From assembly GCA_964552945.1 (NCBI GenBank), contig CAZKIP010000006.1, positions 1-64,000 on the forward strand: a stretch of 64,000 nucleotides of DNA. Reading direction: 5' to 3'. The DNA is from CAZEAB01 sp964552945. GTDB lineage: Archaea; Nanobdellota; Nanobdellia; Woesearchaeales; GW2011-AR9. The notes under the pieces were generated by a model, which saw only the letters and a program-made list of their open reading frames with translations, was not told where the DNA came from and did no database searches. Positions within the stretch are counted from its first letter, which is position 1; each line of letters opens with the position of its first letter. Shown one piece after another: positions 32,695 through 41,562 of this stretch. Position numbers and translations under genes: made by a program.

Positions 32695-33759
32695 CTATAC
32701 TAACTCGATTCCTAGCTCTTGACTTAAGGCGTGGGCTCTCTGCTCAGATTTCTTACTATCTACTTTTCCTAAAATCCAAGGAGAATTGACTCCAGTAATG
32801 ATTGTCATTACAGTCATCTTACCTTTCATTTCATCTGAAACTCTAGCTCCCCAGATAACATTCGCATCTGTGTCAAGGCTTTCAGTTACAAGTTCACCGA
32901 TTCGGGAAACTTCATCTAAAGTCATGTCTGGTCCACCAGTTATATGGATTAAAGCACCGGTAGCTCCTTCATAGTTTATATCCAGTAATGGATTACTTAA
33001 AGCACCTTTAACTGCTTCATCTACTCTGTTGTTAGTATCTGAACTTCCAACTCCGATAGCAGCAACTCCACCATTTGACATGATAGCTTTAACATCTGCA
33101 TAGTCTAGGTTTACCAAACTTGGTACAGCAATAGTTTCAACAATTCCTTTAATCATTGTTGCAACTAATTCATTAGCTACAGCAAAAGCTTGTTGAATTG
33201 GTAAGTTTCCTGCAATTTGAACTAGTCTGTTGTTATCTATTACAATAACTGTGTCTGAAACTTGTCTTAATTGTTGTAAACCAAATTCAGCTTTGTCACA
33301 TCTAGCTCTTTCAATATTAAAAGGCATGGTAACAGTTCCGATAACAATAGCTCCTGTGTCTTTAGCAACTTGTGCAACTACTGGAGCGGCACCTGTTCCT
33401 GTTCCTCCTCCCATTCCTGCACAAACAAAAACCATGTCTGAACTTTTTAATGATTCTTTGATTTGCATCAATGACTCTTGAGCTGCTTCTGCTCCCCTAC
33501 TTGGGAAACCACCACAACCAAGTCCTTTGGTACAATCTTTACCAATCAAATACTTTTGATCAGCACCAGTAATATTAAGATGTTGATGATCAGTATTAGT
33601 AGCAATAATTTCTGCTCCTTTAATTCCTTTCTTGTAAAGCCATCCAACCATATTGTTTCCTGCTCCACCTACGCCAACAACTTTAATGTTAGCTTGCATT
33701 TCTGCTTCATATTCCCCTGTAGACATATTGTCTAAGGCCTTTTCTACGATAAAATCCAT
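32695..33759 (-). CDS. ftsZ: cell division GTPase FtsZ
   Basis: This tubulin-fold GTPase forms the division ring. The nucleotide loop is VGVGGAGNNM (28-37), the signature GGGTGTG is at 117-123, and MPFNIERARC and NLDYADVKA (the T7 loop that completes the partner's active site) follow. At 354 residues it is normal for archaeal FtsZ and ends without a long C-terminal tail. AAGGTGGTG, centred about 15 bases before the ATG, is one of the strongest ribosome sites in the window. Possible TATA boxes lie near 33825 and 33850. Confidence 0.97.
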   Translation of the reverse strand: MDFIVEKALDNMSTGEYEAEMQANIKVVGVGGAGNNMVGWLYKKGIKGAEIIATNTDHQHLNITGADQKYLIGKDCTKGLGCGGFPSRGAEAAQESLMQIKESLKSSDMVFVCAGMGGGTGTGAAPVVAQVAKDTGAIVIGTVTMPFNIERARCDKAEFGLQQLRQVSDTVIVIDNNRLVQIAGNLPIQQAFAVANELVATMIKGIVETIAVPSLVNLDYADVKAIMSNGGVAAIGVGSSDTNNRVDEAVKGALSNPLLDINYEGATGALIHITGGPDMTLDEVSRIGELVTESLDTDANVIWGARVSDEMKGKMTVMTIITGVNSPWILGKVDSKKSEQRAHALSQELGIELV

Positions 33760-33891
33760 TTTATTTACACCACCTTATTTTTTTTGTTTCACCCTTATTT
33801 AAAGAGAAAATAGCCACTTCAAAATATATATTGTAGTTCACAAACTATTATATACTTAACGTACTTTTATCTCTTCAGAACAAACCAACCA

Positions 33892-33911
33892 GTATCCTAA
33901 CCAGGTACTAA
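33892..33911. other. small hairpin in the 296-base gap upstream of ftsZ
   Basis: AGTA-T-CCT pairs with AGG-TACT around AACC. The rest of the gap between 33760 and 34055 is AT-rich, with several TATA-like stretches and no reading frame that I can support. Confidence 0.25.
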
Positions 33912-34055
33912 CAATTAAACAATAAAATTGAATTTAAATTAAAACAATTTGAACAAACAAATTTGGCTACCACACCAAAACCAGTTTTTAGTATATGATA
34001 TTTAGTATTTAAAGATTTCTATTCTCTAGAAAATAAGTTAAGATTGCATTTAACG

Positions 34056-34727
34056 TTATTTTTGATCCTTTTCAACAACTTTTTTTGCAGTATCTTTCGC
34101 CTTATCTACGACGCTAGAACCTGCTTTTTTCATTGCTTCAAATTTTCTTTTTAGAATTGTTGCAGTATCATCCATGTACTTTGCAGAGTCTCGCATTTTG
34201 TTTCTCCACTTATCAAAATAAACAACCGTTTCTAGAGGATACTTTGGAGGTTTTTTAGGAACTTCTTTAGGGTAACCTAAGGCAATAATAGCTTGAGGTC
34301 TTACATTCTCAGGAATAGAACAAAGAGATTTAACTTCATCTTCGTCGAAAGCACCTACCCAACATGCTCCCAAACCTAAAGAATGAGCTTCTAAGAGCAT
34401 ATTTTGTATCGCCGCAGCACAATTCTGGACTGTATAAAGACGTTCTCCTCTAAGTCCATAATAACGTTCTGCCTTCTCATGCTCTCCTAGAACAACTATT
34501 AAAGTAGCTGCACTAGCTAATTCAAATTGTTGATGAGCAGATTCAGCCAATTTTAGCTTTAAACTTGGATCAACTATAACTATAAATTTCCAATTCTGAA
34601 GATTTCCTGAACTAGGAGCATGCCTTCCTGCATCTATTACCTTAAAAATTAGTTCGTGAGAAACATACTTTGGTAAAAAGCTCTTGATGGTTCTCCTTGA
34701 TTTTATTAATTCGAGGATATCTGCCAT
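34056..34727 (-). CDS. nitroreductase-family flavoprotein
   Basis: The 223-residue FMN enzyme has RRTIKSF near the N-terminus (phosphate-binding arginines), APSSGNLQNWKFIVI, ALGLGACWVGAF-like HSLGLGACWVG and IALGYP. A Lys/Ala-rich C-terminal helix follows the normal domain. It reduces an electron-poor substrate with NAD(P)H. The ATG at 34727 begins the conserved MADILELIKSRR; the frame open to 34979 runs antisense through the neighbouring gene and is rejected. A TATA-like AAATATAAATAC lies 20-35 bases upstream. Confidence 0.88.
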   Translation of the reverse strand: MADILELIKSRRTIKSFLPKYVSHELIFKVIDAGRHAPSSGNLQNWKFIVIVDPSLKLKLAESAHQQFELASAATLIVVLGEHEKAERYYGLRGERLYTVQNCAAAIQNMLLEAHSLGLGACWVGAFDEDEVKSLCSIPENVRPQAIIALGYPKEVPKKPPKYPLETVVYFDKWRNKMRDSAKYMDDTATILKRKFEAMKKAGSSVVDKAKDTAKKVVEKDQK

Positions 34728-34851
34728 ATTTCCCAGAAGTATTTTTGAGTATTTATATTTACCTGTTTTCTTTTTTGAAATCTTCTTCCAAATTTGGAAT
34801 CTCTTTTCACAAATAGAAAACAATATAAATTTAAGCTTATTCTGGGAGGAG

Positions 34852-35373
34852 ATGGTCAAAAAAGAAATTCTTGCAGCATTGATAGATAGCAAGAAAGCAG
34901 CCATCCTTAGAGTGCTTCTAAACTCCAAAGAAGAACTATATTTGAAAGAAGTGGCTGATAAAAGTAATGTTTCTCTCACTTCAACTTTTCGAATTTTACA
35001 AGAACTTTCCTCCCTTCAGATTATCAATAAGAGGGAGTGGAAAACTAGCAAGGTCTACAGTTGTCAGAAAAATGAAAAGGCAGATTTTCTAAAAGAATTG
35101 TTCATTGAAGAATTTGATGGATTGACTGAATTTGTTGGAATGGTTAAAGATTTGGCAGGATTGCAAAACGTAATTCTCCATGGAACCAGAAAGAAAGGAA
35201 AAGCCAACGTTCTCTTAATTGGAACAGACATCGATTTAGAACCGGTTGAGAAAGCCTGTAAGGTGTTAGGAGAGAAAGGATTTGAATTAAGCTACCTTAC
35301 CTTAGCCAAAGAACAATATCTACAAATGAGTAAAATGGGCCTTTATTCTGGTGAGAAAAAAGTTCTTAAATAA
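34852..35373 (+). CDS. winged-helix DNA-binding protein
   Basis: The 173-residue protein starts MVKKEILAALID with GGGAGGAG directly before the ATG. Residues about 15-70 form a winged helix (LYLKEVADKSNVSLTSTFRILQEL, then a wing). The C-terminal half (VILHGTRKKGKANVLLIGTD) has a strand order recalling a nucleotidyltransferase-like or sensor domain, without its catalytic motif. It is probably a transcription regulator, divergent from the nitroreductase gene that it may control. Confidence 0.75.
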   Translation: MVKKEILAALIDSKKAAILRVLLNSKEELYLKEVADKSNVSLTSTFRILQELSSLQIINKREWKTSKVYSCQKNEKADFLKELFIEEFDGLTEFVGMVKDLAGLQNVILHGTRKKGKANVLLIGTDIDLEPVEKACKVLGEKGFELSYLTLAKEQYLQMSKMGLYSGEKKVLK

Positions 35374-35542
35374 TGTATAGGACAACTCCTGTCAAAACAA
35401 GGATAATTCCTAGGCCAATCGCAATGTAAGAAATCTGTTCTCCAATACTGAGATTCTTGAAATTAGCTAACTTTCCACCAATGAAAGCAATGAATCTATT
35501 TATTTTTTCATTAAAAGCATTTAATTGATCTTGCAAACCCAT
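35366..35542 (-). CDS. 58-residue membrane protein
   Basis: The frame from ATG 35542 to TAA 35366 encodes MGLQDQLNAFNEKINRF, a helical charged stretch, and a C-terminal hydrophobic helix (ISYIAIGLGIILVLTGVVLYII). Its 3' end overlaps the convergent winged-helix gene by eight bases. The composition, single clean membrane segment and exact fit into the gap support a real small gene. Such one-helix proteins often sit beside ribosomal or secretory genes, but its function is unknown. Confidence 0.6.
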   Translation of the reverse strand: MGLQDQLNAFNEKINRFIAFIGGKLANFKNLSIGEQISYIAIGLGIILVLTGVVLYII

Positions 35543-35577
35543 AGAAAAAAGAAAATAAAGTAAGTATAAAAAGGTTC

Positions 35578-36015
35578 TTATTCAGTGGCTGGTGTTTCGG
35601 CTGCAGGTTCTGCTGCTGGTTCAGCTAGAGGCTTAGAACCTTCCTTAAGAACTTTAAGATTAACTTGGTGAATAATTTTGGTAATCATCTCTCCACAAAC
35701 TGTTCTTCTCTTAATAATTCCTTTTTGGTTCTTAATATTCTTTTTCTTACCCATTACCCTCTTTTTACCAGAAAAGCCTACTCCTTTCCCAATTAAAACC
35801 ATTTTTCTAGGTTCCTGGATACCTTTCCTCATTGGAAATCCGCACTTATCTGAACCACCTGTTATTAAGAATTCATAACCATCAAAGCCAATTACATTAC
35901 CTGAAATTTTTTCTCCAATTCTTCTTTTCAAAAGATTGTCTGCTTCAGGACTTTTAATTTCCTTTTGATGAGATTTGCCGTCTTTGGCACCAATTACTGT
36001 TTTAAAATTTACCAT
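35578..36015 (-). CDS. rps6e: ribosomal protein S6e
   Basis: The 145-residue protein starts at ATG 36015 (MVNFKTVIGAKDGKSHQKE). The S6e core is clear: RRIGEKISGNVIGFDGYEFLITGGSDKCGFPMRKG in order, then the basic segment GKKRVMGKKKNIKNQKG. An Ala/Glu/Pro-rich C-terminal tail (EPAAEPAAETPATE) is an add-on. It binds the small subunit. GGGGGGA before the ATG is a ribosome site; the longer frame from 36048 is not supported. Confidence 0.96.
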   Translation of the reverse strand: MVNFKTVIGAKDGKSHQKEIKSPEADNLLKRRIGEKISGNVIGFDGYEFLITGGSDKCGFPMRKGIQEPRKMVLIGKGVGFSGKKRVMGKKKNIKNQKGIIKRRTVCGEMITKIIHQVNLKVLKEGSKPLAEPAAEPAAETPATE

Positions 36016-36115
36016 TTGTTTTTCCCCCCGAGCCCAAAAGATTGTCAAGAATCTACGCTTTTTAGCTGACTCAGCTTAATTTAGCTCTATTTTGAAGCTT
36101 TGTTTATAAAAGTTG

Positions 36116-36304
36116 CTATTCAGAAGGCTGTAATAACTCATTTAATCTTTTTTTCAAATTTTCTTGATCCACCTGTAATTGCTGCAAGTGTTTTTTACGA
36201 TACTCATTTATCTGGTTACGACTATTATCCCACTCAAGAGGCCTTATTTTTCTTTCTAGCGTAAACAATTTTCCCTGTATTTCTGCTATCTCTTGTTTGG
36301 ACAT
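36116..36304 (-). CDS. small coiled-coil protein
   Basis: The 62-residue product is almost entirely a charged helix with heptad-like spacing (IAEIQGKLFTLERKIRPLEW, then EYRKKHLQQLQVDQENLKKRL). A TATA box at 36323-36334 lies 20-30 bases upstream of the ATG, and a second one for the divergent gene is next to it. Function unknown. Confidence 0.6.
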   Translation of the reverse strand: MSKQEIAEIQGKLFTLERKIRPLEWDNSRNQINEYRKKHLQQLQVDQENLKKRLNELLQPSE

Positions 36305-36322
36305 AAAATATTAAGGGCCTAG

Positions 36323-36355
36323 AATATATATAAATGTAACGGAAAGAATATATAC
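36323..36355. promoter_or_regulatory. back-to-back TATA boxes of two divergent leaderless genes
   Basis: AATATATATAAATG (36323-36336) serves the minus-strand gene at 36304. AATATATAC (36348-36355) is 21-28 bases before the ATG at 36376 on the plus strand. Confidence 0.6.
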
Positions 36356-36375
36356 ACTTTTGTAAAATAAGTAAT

Positions 36376-36723
36376 ATGCAGGAAAAAGACATTTACAAAA
36401 TTTCCCTCATTTTGGTAATTATAGGGTTAATCTTCCTTTTTTTCTATTCCGGAGAGCTTTCTACAAATGTTGTAGATAATATTGATAACCTTCCCGAAGC
36501 CGAGAAAGTAACAATTCAAGGGAAAATTTCTCAAATAAGTGTCCACGATAAAGTTACTTTTCTGAAAATAACTGGTGAAAAAATCATTACTACAGACGTC
36601 ATATTGTTCTCTGAAGAAGAGGTTTTTTTAGAAGAAGGAAATTTTGTTCAAATATCCGGCATTATTGAAGATTATCAAGGTAAGAAGGAAGTTATTGCCT
36701 CCGATATTATAATAAAAGGATAA
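36376..36723 (+). CDS. membrane-anchored OB-fold protein
   Basis: The 115-residue protein has one N-terminal membrane helix (ISLILVIIGLIFLFFYSGEL). It is followed by a compact five-strand OB-like domain (VTIQGKISQISVHDKVTFLKI to QISGIIEDYQGKKEVIASDI), similar in outline to nucleic-acid-binding tRNA_anti domains. With the helix as a signal anchor the domain would be outside the cell, so the ligand may not be nucleic acid. Confidence 0.7.
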   Translation: MQEKDIYKISLILVIIGLIFLFFYSGELSTNVVDNIDNLPEAEKVTIQGKISQISVHDKVTFLKITGEKIITTDVILFSEEEVFLEEGNFVQISGIIEDYQGKKEVIASDIIIKG

Positions 36724-36753
36724 TAATATAAACAATTTGAGATTTGTGAGAAT

Positions 36754-37410
36754 ATGTATGAAGTAAGTAAAAAAGAAATGATTGAAATTGATAAGTTGAT
36801 GGTTGATTTAGGCGTCAATGTGACAATGATGATGGAACACGCTGGTTTTCAAGTGGCTAAAATGGTTACTGAGCAAAAGATCTTAGTATTATGTGGCCAT
36901 GGCAACAACGGAGGAGATGGTTTATGTGCCGCTCGACATTTAATCAACTGGGGCAGAGAAGTAGACATTTTATTGGTTGATGATAAAAAGAAATTTTCTG
37001 GCAGTCCTTTGGAACAATTAGAAATTCTTGAAAAGATGGGCGCAAGTTTTAAAGCAGGAAATTTTGAAGAATACGATTTGATAATCGATGCCTTACTTGG
37101 TTATAATATCAAAGGTAATCCTCGCGGAAAATTTGCTGAATTGATTAAAAAAGCCAATTCGGTAGATGTTAAGAAACTATCTATAGACCTTCCTTCTGGG
37201 TATGATATGGAAACTGGAGGTGTTTTCACTCCTTGTATTAAAGCTGATGCTACCTTATCTTTGACCTTACCAAAGAAAGGTTTGGGAGAGAGTGAGTTTA
37301 CAGGAGATTTGTTTGTTGCTTACATGTCGGTTCCTTTCTCTATTTTTGAAAAGATGGAACTTGAAGTAGAAAGAAAATTTGTTTCTGGAGAAATTATTGG
37401 GCCTCTTTAA
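36754..37410 (+). CDS. nnrE: NAD(P)H-hydrate epimerase (YjeF N-terminal domain)
   Basis: This enzyme repairs damaged NAD(P)HX by epimerising it so that the partner dehydratase can act. Hallmarks are VLCGHGNNGGDGLCAARHL (about 50-68), DALLGYNIKGNPRG and LSIDLPSGYDMETG. At 218 residues it is the epimerase domain alone. The dehydratase domain, often fused, is not here and not next door. It follows the OB-fold gene by 30 bases and overlaps the stop of the convergent surface-protein gene by four bases. Confidence 0.93.
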   Translation: MYEVSKKEMIEIDKLMVDLGVNVTMMMEHAGFQVAKMVTEQKILVLCGHGNNGGDGLCAARHLINWGREVDILLVDDKKKFSGSPLEQLEILEKMGASFKAGNFEEYDLIIDALLGYNIKGNPRGKFAELIKKANSVDVKKLSIDLPSGYDMETGGVFTPCIKADATLSLTLPKKGLGESEFTGDLFVAYMSVPFSIFEKMELEVERKFVSGEIIGPL

Positions 37411-38546
37411 GTGTAAGTTTTCTTAAAAGGCTGTTTTAGGTTTATTGTCCAAACGTTAGGGTTAGCATCGTCATAAATAACAATTGATTTTGACTTTACT
37501 TTGGTTGGGTCATTATAATTAACTTCTGAAGAATATGTTTCATCTTTATTCATTTTTGAGATTGTTTCCCAATTGAAGCTAAGGATGACACCGTTGGCGT
37601 CTTTAAGAGTTGTAAATACTTTGAAAGGAGTTGAAATGGCTTTGTTTGCTTTTATGTTTGTTTTACCTTTGGTGTTTTCGGTTACTGTTAGGGTGTCTGT
37701 AGTTGGAATAATTTTTGTGCAAACTCCGTTTGAACAAGATTGTCCAGTAGAACATTTGTTTTGATAAGTTCCACAATTGTTAACATCTTTACAAATAGTT
37801 GGTCCGTCTACGATTTTGTCACAATTGTTATCGATGTTATCGCAGATTTCTGTAGCTCCTGGGTTGATGGATTTTCCTGTAGTAGGGTCATCGTTACAAT
37901 CACCAGCATTTTTTCCGGTTGGAAGATTGGAAGTTTCTACACAATAGTTATCATTGTCTGCGTCTGTGCATTTTGGTACAGCATCTGCAGGATTTATAGT
38001 TATTGTTGCTGGATTAGATTTTAAAGAAACAAGAACTTCTTGATAATAATCATCATAAGTAACTATTTTTGATTTAGGATTTGTAAGTTCTAAATCTAAT
38101 TTAACAGACTTTGCAGCAGTCAAAGTCCCAACCGCCTTTCCTTCAAAACTAGCCAAGTTACTTTTTTTATCCAATTTTTTAATATAATCTTTAGAACTTC
38201 CAAGAATATGCCACCCATAAAAGATTGCACCATTCTGATGACTTCCACTACGAGTATTAGTTTTAAGAGGGGAATAAAATGGGTTAGTAATAGAAAGCGC
38301 AACATTATCACTAAAATCTATATGCTGGTTATCATCACTTTTAACATATAAATCTGTATCAAAAAATGAAATTGTCTTCCCTACCTCTGGCGACATAGTG
38401 AGGGTAACTTTTATTTTCTCACCAATTTTGTAAGAAGGTTTATCAGTAGTAATATCAATTGTAACGTCTTCAGCTAGAGCAAAAGCTGCTGAAACAATAA
38501 AAGTTAAAAAAATAAAAGTACAAATTCTTCCTAAGTTGTTTCTCAT
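37407..38546 (-). CDS. secreted cohesin-like protein with MopE motif
   Basis: The 379-residue protein has a signal peptide (1-25), then a beta-sandwich of the cohesin kind (about 27-185, KPSYKIGEKIKVTLTM). A MopE-type calcium/metal module follows (CTDADNDNYC to CDNIDNNCDKIVDG, about 193-250). After a cysteine knot, the C-terminal domain (about 285-379) carries STPFKVFTTLKDANGVILSF and is shared with the 972-residue protein at 48500. It overlaps the upstream gene by four bases, so it is the last gene of an operon. It is a paralogue of the protein at 39981 over the cohesin part, but lacks the dockerin. Confidence 0.78.
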   Translation of the reverse strand: MRNNLGRICTFIFLTFIVSAAFALAEDVTIDITTDKPSYKIGEKIKVTLTMSPEVGKTISFFDTDLYVKSDDNQHIDFSDNVALSITNPFYSPLKTNTRSGSHQNGAIFYGWHILGSSKDYIKKLDKKSNLASFEGKAVGTLTAAKSVKLDLELTNPKSKIVTYDDYYQEVLVSLKSNPATITINPADAVPKCTDADNDNYCVETSNLPTGKNAGDCNDDPTTGKSINPGATEICDNIDNNCDKIVDGPTICKDVNNCGTYQNKCSTGQSCSNGVCTKIIPTTDTLTVTENTKGKTNIKANKAISTPFKVFTTLKDANGVILSFNWETISKMNKDETYSSEVNYNDPTKVKSKSIVIYDDANPNVWTINLKQPFKKTYT

Positions 38547-39958
38547 TTACAATTTACTTTTTTGACACCGTCGCTTTCAAATAGTTGGCTATTTGCTACT
38601 TTAAAAGTGGTAATCTTTTCGTTGTTGTTATAACTCTGTTCGTAGACTTTATCGGATCTTATCTTGTAATAAATGCCATTATCACAAACAAAGATTTCTT
38701 TTCCTTTAAACAAAACGTTCATTGGAACCTGACCTGTTCCACCTATTGACGTGTCTCCTCTAACATCCTTAAAGTATCCAACCATATCAATATCTAAAAC
38801 ATTTATAACTTGAGTAACGAAAGTACCTTCCACTGGCTTATAATCATAGTGTGCATTACTGGTTAATATGTTATCTTGGTCATCTTTGTTAACTAATAAA
38901 CCAGGAGGAATCTTTTTACCACTTGCACCCAAATTACAAGTTATCCCCTCATTTATTTTACCATCACAATCATTGTCATAAAGATCACATTTGGTTTCAG
39001 TGTTTGCTTCATATAAACCATTTTTTCCACCTTGTTGGACACCATTAAATTTGATATTAGGATCATCCACTAAAAAAGAATCCTTCCAACCACTTTGACC
39101 TTTTACAGTTGGTTTACATACCTTCTTACCATAACAAACCCCTTGCAATTCTGAATTTGGTGCACCTGATAAACCTTCATCAGCCTCCCCATTACAATTG
39201 TTATCAACCAAATCACACTCTTCTTTTTTTCCAGGAGTTCTAAGTTTACCAAACTTGTTTGGATCATCTTCACAATCAAAATTGGACGTTCCAGCCTTAT
39301 TTCCTTCCTTACTACACGCTCTCAAATCTGTGCCTTGTTTACCATAACCATCTTCGTCTGCATCAGTGCACTCGTCAGCAACCGTTATTTCAGTTGTTGC
39401 AGTAAAAGGACCATAACTTACTGCTGTAGATTCAACCAATTGAATATTTTTAAGAATTATCTTTTGAGCACTATCAACCGCACCAGATTTCAATTTAAAA
39501 CTAAGAGTGATTATATCCAACTCTCCTTTAACGACTTTTCCTGTATCCCACACTGACCACAATGGATCACTCGCAGCAGGCTTTGAAATTACTTTTAAAA
39601 TAGACTTTGCAGATGAACCAGTTACATCAAAAGAAGGGTTTTCAAGATTAAATTTAATCTGCTTAATTGGTTTATCTCCTGTTTTTATTCTTAAAGTTAA
39701 ATCAAAAGTGTCTCCAATAGCCGCGTTACCTTTTGATATACTAAGTTTTATACCTTGGTCACCTATATTAAACTTTCCTGCTTCAGAAGAATGAAAAGCT
39801 TGCCCTGCTAAGGTTTCTCCTCTTGGGAAAAATAGAATCAAAGAACCTACTATGAGTACAAAAACAACAGTAATTATGATCATTGTTATGTGACGTTTAC
39901 TCTTAGCTTTTGGAACGCTTTTTTGAACTTTAACTTTTTTATTTCTTTTCTTTGCCAT
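38543..39958 (-). CDS. membrane-anchored cohesin/MopE surface protein
   Basis: About 471 residues: a basic cytoplasmic N-terminus (MAKKRNKKVKVQK), one membrane helix (about 27-47), then LAGQAFHS. A cohesin domain (about 60-195, AAIGDTFDLTLRI), a MopE-type module (CTDADEDGYG to CDLVDNNCNGEADEG) and a C-terminal domain (GLLVNKDD to the end, with GNAHY-like SNAHYDY, GYFKDVRGDTSIGG and CDNGIYYK) follow. The C-terminal two-thirds is clearly paralogous to the protein at 41563. The ATG at 39958 follows GAGGGAGAAAAAG; 39973 is the alternative start. Confidence 0.78.
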   Translation of the reverse strand: MAKKRNKKVKVQKSVPKAKSKRHITMIIITVVFVLIVGSLILFFPRGETLAGQAFHSSEAGKFNIGDQGIKLSISKGNAAIGDTFDLTLRIKTGDKPIKQIKFNLENPSFDVTGSSAKSILKVISKPAASDPLWSVWDTGKVVKGELDIITLSFKLKSGAVDSAQKIILKNIQLVESTAVSYGPFTATTEITVADECTDADEDGYGKQGTDLRACSKEGNKAGTSNFDCEDDPNKFGKLRTPGKKEECDLVDNNCNGEADEGLSGAPNSELQGVCYGKKVCKPTVKGQSGWKDSFLVDDPNIKFNGVQQGGKNGLYEANTETKCDLYDNDCDGKINEGITCNLGASGKKIPPGLLVNKDDQDNILTSNAHYDYKPVEGTFVTQVINVLDIDMVGYFKDVRGDTSIGGTGQVPMNVLFKGKEIFVCDNGIYYKIRSDKVYEQSYNNNEKITTFKVANSQLFESDGVKKVNCK

Positions 39959-39980
39959 CTTTTTCTCCCTCATTTTTAAA

Positions 39981-41510
39981 TTATCTTAAATCAAACGCCT
40001 CAATAAACCCAATTATATCATTACTATTAAAATCTCCTTTAAGATCAAAATCAACAGGCTGAGGTTTGTTTTTTGGATCATAATTATCTCTATCATCAAA
40101 ATATTCAATAAACCATATAATGTCTACTGAATTAACAAAATTATCTAAGTTAATATCTCCTTTTAAACAACCAATAAATGCTCCACTCTTAAAAACATTT
40201 TTTGATTTCACTTCTTTAATACATTTTTGATTTTCCTTGGAATCTATAATCCCATCCTTATCTGAATCCACAACTGCCTTACAAACTTTTGGGTCTTGCG
40301 AAACATCACACTCTCCAGAAACACACATACTATCTTTCGTACATCCTTTAGAATCATCAGGCAACTTAACTTTACATTGATTATTATTAACATCACAATA
40401 ATTTCCTTCATCACATTCATCATCTTTTGTACATCCACTACTAGGACTACCATCGGAACATTTCTTACTTCCAGCAATATCTAAACATTTTGAACCAGTT
40501 TTACATTGAGATTTATCAGTACAAGTATCATCGTTATTACCACCACATTTGTTTGAAACACAGATATTGGTTCCACAATCAGCAGGTTCAGCACAGGAAT
40601 CTCCAGAACCACCACCACAGGTTTTATCTGCTTTACAAATTAGATTGGTACAATCGTTATTATCAGAACAGGATTCTCCTTTGGTACCAGTAGTACATTT
40701 GTTAGCAACACAAATATTTGAAGTACATTGGTCTTTGGAATCACAGCCATCCCCTTGAGAGCCATCTTTACAAATAAACCCAAAGCAATAGTTTCCAGAT
40801 TTACAATCTCCATTATCTAAACAAGCACTACCATCTGCACCATCTTTACATTGGTTGTTAACACAGAAGCCACCATTACAAGCAGAATCGTCAGAACAAG
40901 GAAGAGACTTAACAACTTTAAAATTAGCTTTTTTAGTAGTAATGGATTTCAATGAAAAAGGGACATCATATTCATTATAATCTACTACTCCGCCTTTTGC
41001 ATTATAATTAACATCTAAAATTAAAGCCTTCTCATTTTCTCCGGAAACTAATCCTGACAAAACTTTTCCTTTGAATTTAGCTAGAACTTGCTTATCTTTC
41101 AAAGTCATTTCTTTTTGAGAGGAACCAACTAATCCCCAACCATATTTTACTGAGGCGGCCTGATAACTTCCACTTGCAGCAGAAGTCAAAGAAGGTGCAG
41201 GGTCTAAAAATTTATTTGCTAAACCTTTTGCACCATAAATCCAGTTATTTGAATCCTGATAAGAACTTTGAGGAACATTAAAATTAACAAACTTTCCTGC
41301 ACCATTAGAAAAAATTTTCATATCAGCATCAAAAAATGTAGGTGGAACATTTGAATCTGTTGGTAAAAGGTTTATGGTTACTTCAATATCTTCTCCAGGG
41401 ATATAACTTGGTTTATCCGTTAAAACTTCTATCGTAACACTACCCTCAGCAAGAGCTAAAGGCACAACTAGAAAAATCAACAATAAAACAACCCACCTTT
41501 CCAATTTCAT
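39981..41510 (-). CDS. secreted protein with cohesin-like and dockerin domains
   Basis: The 509-residue protein has a signal peptide (1-21) and a cohesin-like sandwich (about 24-195, KPSYIPGEDIEVTINL). About eight short cysteine repeats follow (200-420, pattern C-x5-C-x4-C-x5-C). The C-terminal dockerin (about 445-509) has two EF-hand-like loops, GDINLDNFVNSVDIIWFIE and GDFNSNDIIGFIEAF. Having both partners in one chain would allow self-assembly or chaining. AGAGGAAA precedes the ATG, and TTTTATAAATG at 41541-41551 is a plausible internal promoter. Confidence 0.82.
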   Translation of the reverse strand: MKLERWVVLLLIFLVVPLALAEGSVTIEVLTDKPSYIPGEDIEVTINLLPTDSNVPPTFFDADMKIFSNGAGKFVNFNVPQSSYQDSNNWIYGAKGLANKFLDPAPSLTSAASGSYQAASVKYGWGLVGSSQKEMTLKDKQVLAKFKGKVLSGLVSGENEKALILDVNYNAKGGVVDYNEYDVPFSLKSITTKKANFKVVKSLPCSDDSACNGGFCVNNQCKDGADGSACLDNGDCKSGNYCFGFICKDGSQGDGCDSKDQCTSNICVANKCTTGTKGESCSDNNDCTNLICKADKTCGGGSGDSCAEPADCGTNICVSNKCGGNNDDTCTDKSQCKTGSKCLDIAGSKKCSDGSPSSGCTKDDECDEGNYCDVNNNQCKVKLPDDSKGCTKDSMCVSGECDVSQDPKVCKAVVDSDKDGIIDSKENQKCIKEVKSKNVFKSGAFIGCLKGDINLDNFVNSVDIIWFIEYFDDRDNYDPKNKPQPVDFDLKGDFNSNDIIGFIEAFDLR

Positions 41511-41540
41511 TTTCCTCTTTTCTTATTATTTAGCAAATAT

Positions 41541-41551
41541 TTGGCATTTAT
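41541..41551 (-). promoter_or_regulatory. possible internal promoter of the surface-protein cluster
   Basis: The minus strand reads TTTTATAAATG, 31-41 bases before the ATG at 41510, with an AGAGGA ribosome site in between. Confidence 0.4.
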
Positions 41552-41562
41552 AAAATTATCCT

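Noticed and set aside
34727..34979. Upstream extension of the nitroreductase frame
   Set aside because: It lies antisense to the winged-helix gene and its ribosome site, and shows no nitroreductase similarity.
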